A DNA stretch of 64,000 bases from Clostridia bacterium (GTDB lineage: Bacteria; Bacillota; Clostridia; Lachnospirales; Lachnospiraceae). The notes below the pieces were generated by a model that did no database searches, had not been told where the DNA came from, and worked only from the letters and a program-made list of their open reading frames with translations. The stretch is from assembly GCA_910575725.1 (NCBI GenBank), contig CAJTFE010000010.1:1-64000 (forward strand), in the 5' to 3' direction. Below are positions 42,295 to 49,864 of this stretch, one piece after another (position 1 is the first letter of the stretch; each line of letters opens with the position of its first letter). The translations under genes were made by a program, and so were the position numbers.

Positions 42295-42792
42295 TTATAT
42301 TTCAAACCTTTCCAACAGCTCGGCAAATGCATTTTTAAAATCTAAAGCTTCTTTTAATTCTTTAAATTCTTCGTCCGTAGCTCCATTGCATAAGTTGATG
42401 TTTTTGAGAGAAGAATAAAGTTCCAGATAAATTTGCTTTAAATTATGTTTATGTTTCCTGAATAGATTTAAAATTTCTGCCGTTTCATAGGAGGAAATTT
42501 TTGCAGCCTCGGGATTTGTGTTTATAGGAATGAAGCCGGATCCTTCCGCATCGTTGTTTTGCAGAGGAGCCTTCTGGTAAACACCGCGCTTAGGTTTCGT
42601 TAAAAAACCTGAGTTGGATAGTACGTACAGAGCATTGGAAATATTCCCTTCTGTATAATCTTTTCCAAAAATCAACCCCTTTTCCTTTTGAAGCAATTCT
42701 CTTATCTGGGGCACTTCGAAACAACCTTCCTGGGGCATGATGTCTATGATACTTTCCCTTACCAAGGTGTTGGGAGTAGTTTTATCTCTCAT
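42295..42792 (-). CDS. hypothetical protein with winged-helix-like N-terminus
   Basis: The 165-aa protein has an N-terminal pattern like a winged helix (IPQ-type helix VPQIRELLQKEKG, then NISNALYVLSNSGFLTKPKRGVYQ, about 48-71), followed by an Asn-rich linker and a helical C-terminus. It may be a small DNA-binding regulator. GAGGTAG precedes the ATG and a good promoter lies at 42837-42865. The next gene downstream is a decayed AAA-ATPase, so this may be the surviving half of a two-gene cassette. The family is not recognised. Confidence 0.65.
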   Translation of the reverse strand: MRDKTTPNTLVRESIIDIMPQEGCFEVPQIRELLQKEKGLIFGKDYTEGNISNALYVLSNSGFLTKPKRGVYQKAPLQNNDAEGSGFIPINTNPEAAKISSYETAEILNLFRKHKHNLKQIYLELYSSLKNINLCNGATDEEFKELKEALDFKNAFAELLERFEI

Positions 42793-42836
42793 AAGCTACC
42801 TCGTTTTATAAAATTATTTGTTTAAAAACTAATGGA

Positions 42837-42865
42837 AGTATAACATGAACTTGTTTATTTGTAAA
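42837..42865 (-). promoter_or_regulatory. promoter of the winged-helix-like gene
   Basis: Reverse strand: TTTACA (42860-42865), 17-bp spacer, TATACT (42837-42842); both hexamers match 5 of 6. The remainder of the 282-bp divergent gap (42793-43074) is AT-rich with no other assigned feature. Confidence 0.65.
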
Positions 42866-43074
42866 GAAAAATGCAAGGAGAAAATCAAATATATGGGAAA
42901 GTTCTTTTAGAATAAAAGAATATATTTAACCTGTTTAAAGAAACAAAGAAAGAATAGAAATCAAAAAACTTACCAAAAAAAGATATACCATCAAATAGTA
43001 TTGCGTAAAAGCAGCAGGATATACTATATATTGTTACTCAGAAACTGCAATACCTGTTATGGAGGAATTTTGTT

Positions 43075-43743
43075 ATGAAAAGACAAATCTTGTTTTTGAC
43101 GGCAGCGCTGACGGCCGCAGTGCTTGCCGGCTGCAGTACGACAGATAACGCCGGAAATGAGAACCAGAATGGATCGTCCGGATCCGTTGTGGAGAATGTA
43201 GTGCCCAATCACGGAAATACCCAGCAAGATACAGAAAACAACAATCAAAACACAAGCTCCGGTACAAGCCAGAATGAAGGGGAAGGCCAAGACTATAAAA
43301 TGGGAGTGGGCATCGTATCGCGTCTTAAGAGAGCCCAGAACGCCGAAGACACGGACGGTTCCGCAGAGATCAATACCGTAGTGGCGGCAGTTACCGTGGA
43401 CGGAGAGGATCGCATTATAAACTGTATCATTGATAAGGTGGAGAATAAGCTTTCCATTTCCAACACAGGCTCTATCGGCTCTGTGGCCAACACGGAGTAT
43501 CCCACCACAAAGGAGCTTGGGGACAGCTACGGCATGAAGGGAGCTTCCCCTATTGGAAAAGAATGGAACGAGCAGATTGCTTCCTTTGAGCAGTACGTCA
43601 TCGGAAAAACCGTTGAGGAGGTAAACGGGATCGAAACCGACGATCAAGGCTATGCCCAGGAAAATGATTTGACCAGCTCGGTTACCATTTCTATCAGCGA
43701 CTTTCAGGCAGCCATCACCAAGGCCGTTGAGAATGCCCGGTAA
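43075..43743 (+). CDS. putative lipoprotein of unknown function
   Basis: The 222-aa protein starts MKRQILFLTAALTAAVLAGC, a lipoprotein signal peptide with lipobox LAGC (Cys 20). A low-complexity Asn/Gln/Ser/Gly linker (about 25-65) leads to a C-terminal globular domain (VGIVSRLKRAQN ... TVVAAVTVDGEDRIINC ... MKGASPIGKEWNEQIASFEQYVIGKT). The strand pattern and the GKEW..Q..F..Y..GKT segment recur in clostridial lipoproteins I cannot name. It should be anchored outside the membrane. GGAGG precedes ATG 43075. Confidence 0.75.
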   Translation: MKRQILFLTAALTAAVLAGCSTTDNAGNENQNGSSGSVVENVVPNHGNTQQDTENNNQNTSSGTSQNEGEGQDYKMGVGIVSRLKRAQNAEDTDGSAEINTVVAAVTVDGEDRIINCIIDKVENKLSISNTGSIGSVANTEYPTTKELGDSYGMKGASPIGKEWNEQIASFEQYVIGKTVEEVNGIETDDQGYAQENDLTSSVTISISDFQAAITKAVENAR

Positions 43744-43761
43744 AAGCCGGATTATTTTTAC

Positions 43762-43790
43762 TTGTGATAAACAGTTTTTTCCTTTATAAT
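43762..43790 (+). promoter_or_regulatory. promoter of the dicarboxylate/amino-acid symporter
   Basis: TTGTGA (43762-43767), 17-bp spacer, TATAAT (43785-43790). The predicted start near 43797 puts the hairpin repeat at 43805-43840 at the very 5' end of the transcript. Confidence 0.6.
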
Positions 43791-43804
43791 AAAAAAGTGT
43801 AGAA

Positions 43805-43840
43805 AACGGGGCTGCTGCAAAATAAGCCATCAGCCCCGTT
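43805..43840. repeat. GGGGCTG hairpin repeat, copy 3
   Basis: AACGGGGCTG (43805-43814) pairs perfectly with CAGCCCCGTT (43831-43840) around ctgcAAAATAAGccat. It is placed in the 5' untranslated region of the symporter, not at a gene end, so this copy is not a simple terminator. Confidence 0.75.
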
Positions 43841-43942
43841 TACACAAAACCCAGAAATGCATATGATAATAGAGAGACAATTCTGCTGCTGTTCGTGGAA
43901 GGAACTGCAGCAGCATACTTCAAAGAACAGAGGGGGAAAGTT

Positions 43943-45127
43943 ATGCAGAAATTTTTTAAGAGCCTTCCATTTAAACTGCTGGTAGGCGTAATCGCAGGCA
44001 TTGTGATTGGCCTTGCAGCAAATGAAACGGTAATGAACGTGGTGGTGACTGTCAAGCAGGTTCTCGGACAGCTTATTACCTTCTGCGTGCCGCTGATTGT
44101 GATCGGTTTTATCGCACCGTCTATCACCAAGCTGGGCAACAATGCGTCCCGGATGCTTGGAGTGGCCCTGGTACTGGCTTATGTGTCTTCCATCGGGGCG
44201 GCGCTTGCTTCTATGGCTGTGGGCTTTGGTATGATACCGCACCTTTCTATCGTAACGGACGTTGAGGGCCTGAAGGAGCTGCCGGCTGTTCTGTTTGAAC
44301 TGGAGATTCCGCCGGTGATGTCTGTGATGAGCGCTCTGGCCTTCTCCCTTCTGACAGGCCTTGGCGTCACCTGGACAAAATCCCGTCAGTTGGAAACTAT
44401 CTTGAATGAATTTCAAGCGGTGGTTCTGGCTATTGTAACCAAGGTAGTTATTCCGATTCTGCCCTTTTTCATTGCTTCCACTTTTTGCGGCCTGGCCTAT
44501 GAGGGGAGCATCACCAAGCAGTTTCCGGTATTTATCAAGGTGATTTTGATTGTGATAGCAGGCCATTTTCTGTGGATGATTCTCCTCTATGCACTGGCAG
44601 GGGCTTATTCCGGAAAGAATCCGGCGGAGGTGGTAAAGCACTACGGCCCGGCGTACATTACCGCAGTGGGAACCATGTCCTCGGCCGCAACTTTGGCGGT
44701 TGCTCTGCGCTGTGCCAAGAAGTCTTCCGTTCTGCGCCAGGATATGGTGGACTTTGGAATACCGCTTTTTGCCAATATCCATCTCTGCGGATCCGTGCTT
44801 ACAGAAGTATTTTTCGTGATGACGGTTTCCCAGATTCTTTATGGAAAACTGCCTTCCCTGGGAACGATGGTCTTGTTCTGTCTGCTTCTGGGCGTATTTG
44901 CCATTGGAGCGCCCGGGGTGCCGGGAGGAACGGTGATGGCCTCCCTGGGACTGATTACGGGAATCCTGCTCTTTGACGGGACAGGAACGGCGCTGATGCT
45001 GACGATATTTGCCCTTCAGGACAGTTTCGGAACTGCCTGCAATGTGACAGGAGACGGAGCGCTGACTCTGATGCTGACGGGGTATGCAGAGAAGCATCAT
45101 ATTAAGGCGGAGGAGACGAAGCTGTAA
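43943..45127 (+). CDS. dicarboxylate/amino acid:cation symporter
   Basis: The 394-aa DAACS-family (GltP/SstT-like) transporter has about eight helices plus re-entrant loops. Segments TFCVPLIVIGFIAPSI, GTMSSAATLAVALRCAKK (the serine-rich HP1 loop, about 230-247), NIHLCGSVLTEVFF and GAPGVPGGTVMASLG (HP2, about 315) match the family. It imports acidic or small neutral amino acids with sodium or protons. GAGGGGG lies before ATG 43943. A long antisense open frame over this gene is a shadow. Confidence 0.9.
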   Translation: MQKFFKSLPFKLLVGVIAGIVIGLAANETVMNVVVTVKQVLGQLITFCVPLIVIGFIAPSITKLGNNASRMLGVALVLAYVSSIGAALASMAVGFGMIPHLSIVTDVEGLKELPAVLFELEIPPVMSVMSALAFSLLTGLGVTWTKSRQLETILNEFQAVVLAIVTKVVIPILPFFIASTFCGLAYEGSITKQFPVFIKVILIVIAGHFLWMILLYALAGAYSGKNPAEVVKHYGPAYITAVGTMSSAATLAVALRCAKKSSVLRQDMVDFGIPLFANIHLCGSVLTEVFFVMTVSQILYGKLPSLGTMVLFCLLLGVFAIGAPGVPGGTVMASLGLITGILLFDGTGTALMLTIFALQDSFGTACNVTGDGALTLMLTGYAEKHHIKAEETKL

Positions 45128-45152
45128 AGAATCATATGGAATGTTTTGGGGC

Positions 45153-45215
45153 TGCCGTAAAGCAGACTGTCCGATTAGAACCGTTAAGACAGTCTGCTCT
45201 GCGGCGGCTTTTTTG
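45153..45215 (+). terminator. intrinsic terminator
   Basis: AGCAGACTGT (45161-45170) pairs perfectly with ACAGTCTGCT (45189-45198), flanked by GCCG/CGGC and followed by a T run (45209-45214). Confidence 0.88.
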
Positions 45216-45251
45216 GTTATCGGAAAATATTTTTAAAAAATAGGTATCTTT

Positions 45252-45281
45252 TAAAACCTTTTCAAAGGCGCCGCCGTCTAA
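45252..45281 (+). promoter_or_regulatory. ECF (SigV-type) autoregulatory promoter
   Basis: TAAAACCTTTT (45252-45262) and CGTCTAA (45275-45281) match the -35 (AAC-TTT) and -10 (CGTC) elements of ECF sigma factors such as SigV, with 16 bp between the AAACC core and CGTC. It lies 137 bp before the sigma gene. The rest of the 45128-45417 gap has no other assigned feature apart from the terminator. Confidence 0.65.
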
Positions 45282-45417
45282 TAGTTACAAAGAAACAGCA
45301 GCAGCTTGCCTGGTGCACAGATTCATTTACGGATGCATGCTTTTACATTCGAAAATGGATCTCCGGCCGAGTGTGCCAAGAGAACTGGTGCGGAACATTA
45401 AATAGGGAGAGAGAAAG

Positions 45418-45912
45418 ATGCGAGCAGAGGCATTACAAAAGAAAGTGGAGGAGATGGTTTTGGATTCCTACGAAGCCATGTACCGCCTTGCATACACCTA
45501 CGTGCGCAACGAGGAGGATGCCCTGGACATCGTTCAGGAGAGCGTATACAAAGCCATCAAGCATTCGTCATCCGTTAAGCAGGAGGGTTATATCAAAACC
45601 TGGCTTTGGCGTATCGTGATGAACACCGCCCTTGATTTTATCCGAAAAAATCAGAAGGAGATAGCCGTTGACGCCTTTTTTGAAAATGGAAAAGAGGACA
45701 GCTACCAGGATTTTGATACCATAGAAGCCTTGAAGGTTTTGACGGAAAAGGAAAAAACGGTTGTTGTACTCCGGTTTTTCGAGGATCAGAAGCTGAGTGA
45801 GATTGCGAGAGTCCTCAATGAAAATACCAATACGGTAAAGACTATTTTGTACCGGAGTCTTAGGAAGCTGAAGCTGGAGCTGACGGAAGGAGAGCTGGGC
45901 TATGAGGGATAA
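45418..45912 (+). CDS. sigV: ECF sigma factor, SigV-like
   Basis: The 164-aa sigma factor has region 2 (YRLAYTYVRNEEDALDIVQESVYKAIK, about 22-48; GYIKTWLWRIVMNTALDFIRKN) and region 4 (VLTEKEKTVVVLRFFEDQKLSEIA ... NTNTVKTILYRSLRKLK). The next gene encodes an RsiV-like anti-sigma factor overlapping by 11 bases, and an ECF-type promoter lies upstream, so the pair is likely autoregulated. In Bacillus and Clostridioides, SigV responds to lysozyme by cleavage of RsiV; the same role is inferred here. Confidence 0.9.
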   Translation: MRAEALQKKVEEMVLDSYEAMYRLAYTYVRNEEDALDIVQESVYKAIKHSSSVKQEGYIKTWLWRIVMNTALDFIRKNQKEIAVDAFFENGKEDSYQDFDTIEALKVLTEKEKTVVVLRFFEDQKLSEIARVLNENTNTVKTILYRSLRKLKLELTEGELGYEG

Positions 45913-46816
45913 AAAATTAGAGGAAATGAGACAGAATTACGAAAATGTGAAAATACCGGCACAACTGCGCGAGAGAGTAGAGGCAGGCATCCGGCAGGCA
46001 AAGGAGGAGACGCAGATGAAAAAGAAATCAAAGGTAATGGTGTACACAGGCAGAGTTTTGGGAGGCGCTGCTGCGGCAATGCTGGTGATTACGGTAATGG
46101 CTAATTCCGGAGCGGCCATTGCCTACGCTATGGCAAAGATTCCGGTGATCGGCGCCATTGCGGAGGTGGTCACGTTCCGGGAGTACGAAAGCTCCGAAAA
46201 CAACATGGAGGCCGACATCAAGATTCCAGAGGTCAGCGTGAAAAACGAGGACGGTACGGTGAATGAGGAAACGACTCAGAAGATCAATAAGAGCATCCAG
46301 GAATACACGGATGAGATTATTGCGCAATATGAGGCGGATGTGAAGGCGGCAGGAGAGAATGAAGGACATCTGGATGTGAAGCTTGATTACTCTGTGATTA
46401 CGGACAGCGACCGGCTGTTTTCCATCCGCTTTGACCAGCTTCTGGTGATGGCAAGCGGTACGCAGATGGTGAAGATCTACCATATTGACAAGCAGACAGG
46501 GGAGATGATTGACCTGGGCGGCTTATTCAAGGAGGGCGCGGACTATGTAACTGCTGTCTCTGAAAATATTAAGGAGCAGATGAAGGAGCGGATGGCCGCT
46601 GACGAGTCTCTGGTGTATTGGGTGGACAACGAAGACATGGCGGAATGGAATTTTGAATCCATAAAGGACGATAACACTTTTTATGTAAATGAAAACGGAA
46701 AGCTGACTATCGTATTTGACGAGTACGAGGTGGCGCCCGGTTATATGGGAAGCGTGGAATTTGAGATTCCCACAGAGATTGTGCAGGATTTGGTGCAGGA
46801 AGGGTTTTTGAAATAA
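45902..46816 (+). CDS. rsiV: RsiV-like anti-sigma factor (DUF3298 domain)
   Basis: The 304-aa protein has a cytoplasmic N-terminus (ENVKIPAQLRERVEAGIRQAKEE, sigma-binding), one membrane helix (LGGAAAAMLVITVMANSG, about 52-69) and an extracytoplasmic domain. In the latter, IPVIGAIAEVVTFREY is followed by a long helix and a DUF3298-type beta region (SIRFDQLLVMASGTQMVKIY, GEMIDLGGLFKEGADY, YEVAPGYMGSVEFEIP). RsiV binds lysozyme directly and is then cleaved, freeing SigV. The start ATG overlaps the sigma gene end. Confidence 0.88.
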   Translation: MRDKKLEEMRQNYENVKIPAQLRERVEAGIRQAKEETQMKKKSKVMVYTGRVLGGAAAAMLVITVMANSGAAIAYAMAKIPVIGAIAEVVTFREYESSENNMEADIKIPEVSVKNEDGTVNEETTQKINKSIQEYTDEIIAQYEADVKAAGENEGHLDVKLDYSVITDSDRLFSIRFDQLLVMASGTQMVKIYHIDKQTGEMIDLGGLFKEGADYVTAVSENIKEQMKERMAADESLVYWVDNEDMAEWNFESIKDDNTFYVNENGKLTIVFDEYEVAPGYMGSVEFEIPTEIVQDLVQEGFLK

Positions 46817-46843
46817 GGAATTGATTGCTGTTAGGGGGGGGGC

Positions 46844-47057
46844 AGAGGGTCATCAGCGGCGCAGGCCGGCAGACTTTTCCATATCTGTGTTCGGACGGTT
46901 CTCGTACACACTGTCTGCTCTGTACGGACATTGCTTGTTTGGTTTTGTGACCGGATTGTTTTTGGGCAATGTTCGTCCATATCAGACAGTGTGTACGCGA
47001 ACAGCCGGACACTTGATATTGGAAAAGTCTGCCGGCCTGCGCCGCTGATGACCCTCT
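46844..47057. repeat. 214-bp palindromic element, copy B
   Basis: Perfect 38-bp outer arms (46844-46881 and 47020-47057), an asymmetric internal loop and an inner stem beginning ACACACTGTCTG, closed by a 35-nt loop. Relative to copy A at 25690-25897 it is inverted: the left internal-loop strand TATCTGTGTTCG..CGGTTCTCGTACAC equals the complement of copy A's right strand. The stems share almost no sequence with copy A. It follows rsiV by 27 bp and lies 51 bp before the blaI-type promoter. It is not coding. Confidence 0.85.
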
Positions 47058-47107
47058 GAACGGATTTAGGTTGTGGGAGTGATTGGGGAAAATGTTTTTA
47101 AAGGGGG

Positions 47108-47168
47108 TTGACAAATGAGGTTTATAAGTATAGACTTAAAGTGAATCAAGGGTCTATTGTTATAAACC
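47108..47168 (+). promoter_or_regulatory. promoter with palindromic BlaI-type operator
   Basis: TTGACA (47108-47113) begins the promoter; the -10 falls in 47129-47136 (TATAGA/TAGACT). GGTTTATAAGTATAGAC (47119-47135) and GTCTATTGTTATAAACC (47152-47168) are inverted copies flanking the predicted start site, as expected for two BlaI/MecI dimers or one spread dyad. The half-site TTATAAGTATA recurs at the second blaI locus (near 56290). Confidence 0.7.
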
Positions 47169-47223
47169 TTTCACGGAGGAAGGATAAGTAATCAAATGTT
47201 CAAAACGAAAAGGGGGGATATTT

Positions 47224-47604
47224 ATGGATTATCATATTAATGAGAGTGAATACCGGCTGATGGATATTCTTTGGGATGTGCAGCCGATTAATTCTATGGA
47301 ACTTGTTGGTTTATGCAGGGAACAGCTGGGGTGGAAAAAGTCTACCACTTATACGGTTTTGCGCAATCTGGGAGAAAAACAGATTCTTCGGAATGAGAAT
47401 GCGGTGGTGCAGGCTCTGGTGTCCCGGGGGGAGATCCAGAGGCAGGAAAGCAGGGACTTTTTGAAGAAAAAATTCCGCGGAAGCCTTCCTGCTTTTATCG
47501 CAGCTTTTCTTCAGGAGGAAAAGCTGACAAAAAAGGAGGCCGAGGAGCTTCAGGAATTGATAAACCAGGCGTCGGAAGGAGGAGGCAATGATTCTGTTTT
47601 TTAA
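47224..47604 (+). CDS. BlaI/MecI/CopY-family transcriptional repressor
   Basis: The 126-aa winged-helix repressor shows MDYHINESEYRLMDILWD, a recognition region KSTTYTVLRNLGEKQILR (about 39-56) and a C-terminal dimerisation helix with AAFLQEEKLTKKEAEELQELI. Family members dimerise on TACA-type dyads and are cleaved after the partner M56 sensor is activated. It overlaps the sensor gene by 17 bases. An operator dyad lies upstream at 47119-47168. Confidence 0.92.
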   Translation: MDYHINESEYRLMDILWDVQPINSMELVGLCREQLGWKKSTTYTVLRNLGEKQILRNENAVVQALVSRGEIQRQESRDFLKKKFRGSLPAFIAAFLQEEKLTKKEAEELQELINQASEGGGNDSVF

Positions 47605-49708
47605 CCAATTACTTCAAAACAGTCTTACCGCAGTTGTGCTGATTTTGGCGATTCTCCTGTTTCGAAAGCTTACAGGCGACTTGTCGAAATTGTATGTTCA
47701 TATTTTATGGCTGATAACTATGCTGGTGCTTGTTCTTCCGCCTGTTCCACTGGGGTCTCTGCAGACTGCGCGCAGCCTCCTTCCGGAGACGGAGTTTGCA
47801 TTTTCCGGAAAGCAGCCGGGTATCGTACAGAAGCCGGGGACGGAAATGTTCGCAGGAGCGCAGGTACAAAATAAAGCTGCAGAAGTGCCTGACGGCGGTG
47901 AAGCCCAGGATATGGGAGATGTCCCGGAAGAACTGTTCCGCCGGGGACGGGGAGTCCAGACAGCATCCGGCTCTTTTGAACCCGGCTTTGCGGAAGTACT
48001 TCTAATCCTCTGGGCGTCCGGAGCGGTCACGCTGACAATCTTAACCTTAGCGGAGTGGCTGCATCTGAAGAAAAGAACGGCCTTGGCCATTCGGATTCGA
48101 AAGGATGTGTGGAGCACAGCGCAAATATCCACGCCCTTTGTCATGCCGGGGCTGCCCTCCAGGATCTATATCCCTCGGGGATTGGAAAAGGAGGCGGAGC
48201 AGCTGGAAGACATTTTAAAGCATGAGCGTAGACATATCCGCAACCGCGACCCCTGGATCAAATGCGTTGCTGTTCTGGTTTTGATTCTGCACTGGTTCAA
48301 TCCTTTTGTGTGGCTGGCTTTCCGGCTGATGAACCGTGATATGGAGATGTACTGCGACGAATGTGTTCTCCGGGGCAGGAGCATAGCGGAAAAAAAGCAT
48401 TATGCCCAGACACTTCTGGAGTTCGCTTGTAAAAGCAGAGGAATTTCGCTTGCCGTCTGCTTTGGAGAGAGCAATACAAAAAAGAGGATTCTGCATATAC
48501 TCAATACAAAGCGTCCCCATGCGGCAGTAAGCCTTTTGCTCCTCTTAATGATCAGCGGATGCGGCCTGTCTTTTCTGGCCACAGGTGAAAAAGAGCCGGA
48601 GAGAGCGGCTGCAGGGACACAGAAGGAAGAGAATCTTTCTGAAACCTTGCCTGGCGGCGATGGGGAAAACGAGAAGGAAAACAGCACAGAGTCCGAAGGG
48701 GAAGAAGTAAACTGGACCGAAGAACGTATAGTAGGTTCCGGACAGAAGGATACAGAGCAGAGATTCGATGAAACAGAAATGAGCGTAATGGGCGAGACAG
48801 AGCATTTTACTCTTTACGGAATCCATGAAGGAGAATCCATGGCAGTCCAGACACCAGACGGGCTGGTGTATGCAGAAGTTCCGCTTATATCCAACTACGA
48901 CGTTGGGCCGCAGATACTGGAGCAGGACTTTGACGACGACGGCAGAGAAGAGCTTGCCATCATCACCTACGTACTCCATGGTACAGGGATATCCATACGC
49001 TCCCTCTTTATGACAGACAAAGATTCGGCCGGAACATGGAATATCTATCACCTTCTGGAAGAAGATTATATACAAGAATTAACATCACATTTTACCACGC
49101 AATACACAGAGGAAGGCGTAAGACTGATATTCAACGGAGCACCCGTCGGAATCCCGGAACAAGTGGATCAGGAAGAACTGGACAATGAATACGCTTACTA
49201 TGCCGGATCCCAGATAAATTTCCGTTTTGTAGAGGGGAAAATATATCTTCGGGCAGGTTTGGCCGGCTATTCCAACATCAATTTTTCCGGCAGCTACATT
49301 GGCCATCAGCTGGAAGCCGAATTACATTACGCAGGAGAAGGAAAATGGCAGTTCCTATCTGTAAATTATGCAGATGCCGGAATCACAGAACTCATTGAAT
49401 ATGCAGTTCCCCAATACCTGGCAGGCCAGACAAGCGAAGTCAACGAACACTGCACCGCCCCAGGTACACAGCTATCTGATTTCGGAGAACCACAGGAAAT
49501 AACCATCCTCTCCATCCTCTGTCCAGCCGAAGACCTGGCAGCCGGCGAAACCGAAGCCTACGTAACCATCCGCCGCGCCGGCGAAGACGCCCTAGACTAC
49601 TTACACGTCCCCTTAAAAAGAATCCCCTCAGAAGAGCCCGAATCCAGCCAGGAAACCACAGACAAATACAACTGGCGGATAGCAGGCGAGATCTACATGG
49701 AGCGATAA
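47588..49708 (+). CDS. M56-family (BlaR1-like) sensor metallopeptidase
   Basis: The 706-aa protein has an N-terminal multi-helix membrane domain (about 1-50 and 135-155, further helices to about 330), the zinc protease motif HERRH (about 212-216, HExxH) with DPWIKC and a following helix where the third ligand lies, and another helix near residue 315 (AAVSLLLLLMISGCG). The C-terminal 370 residues are extracytoplasmic. They lack the penicillin-binding SxxK/KTG domain of BlaR1 and consist of an acidic linker plus a beta-rich domain (ILEQDFDDDGREELAII resembles an FG-GAP or EF-like Asp loop). The ligand is therefore probably not a beta-lactam. It pairs with the upstream repressor. Confidence 0.85.
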   Translation: MILFFNQLLQNSLTAVVLILAILLFRKLTGDLSKLYVHILWLITMLVLVLPPVPLGSLQTARSLLPETEFAFSGKQPGIVQKPGTEMFAGAQVQNKAAEVPDGGEAQDMGDVPEELFRRGRGVQTASGSFEPGFAEVLLILWASGAVTLTILTLAEWLHLKKRTALAIRIRKDVWSTAQISTPFVMPGLPSRIYIPRGLEKEAEQLEDILKHERRHIRNRDPWIKCVAVLVLILHWFNPFVWLAFRLMNRDMEMYCDECVLRGRSIAEKKHYAQTLLEFACKSRGISLAVCFGESNTKKRILHILNTKRPHAAVSLLLLLMISGCGLSFLATGEKEPERAAAGTQKEENLSETLPGGDGENEKENSTESEGEEVNWTEERIVGSGQKDTEQRFDETEMSVMGETEHFTLYGIHEGESMAVQTPDGLVYAEVPLISNYDVGPQILEQDFDDDGREELAIITYVLHGTGISIRSLFMTDKDSAGTWNIYHLLEEDYIQELTSHFTTQYTEEGVRLIFNGAPVGIPEQVDQEELDNEYAYYAGSQINFRFVEGKIYLRAGLAGYSNINFSGSYIGHQLEAELHYAGEGKWQFLSVNYADAGITELIEYAVPQYLAGQTSEVNEHCTAPGTQLSDFGEPQEITILSILCPAEDLAAGETEAYVTIRRAGEDALDYLHVPLKRIPSEEPESSQETTDKYNWRIAGEIYMER

Positions 49709-49813
49709 CCAATCACAAAAAATTCAAGAAAAACAATACAACAACCCACTAAAAGCAGAGCTCTATGGCCCTCCCCCATCAAGCGGAGGATTTGAAAACC
49801 CATTTACACAAAC

Positions 49814-49845
49814 AGGGGCTGATGGCTTATTTTCCAGCAGCCCCG
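49814..49845. repeat. GGGGCTG hairpin repeat, copy 4 (inverted)
   Basis: AGGGGCTG-atggcttATTTTcc-agCAGCCCCG; its complement reads CGGGGCTGCTGGAAAATAAGCCAT-CAGCCCC, matching copy 3 with one loop change. It lies between converging genes and may terminate either. The rest of the 49709-49864 gap holds nothing else assigned. Confidence 0.7.
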
Positions 49846-49864
49846 TCCGTTGCTCCAAAGCGCC

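Noticed and set aside
43784-45100. 438-aa reverse-strand open frame
   Set aside because: It lies antisense to a clear symporter gene, is His/Gln/Arg-rich with no motif, and mirrors the codon bias of the sense gene.
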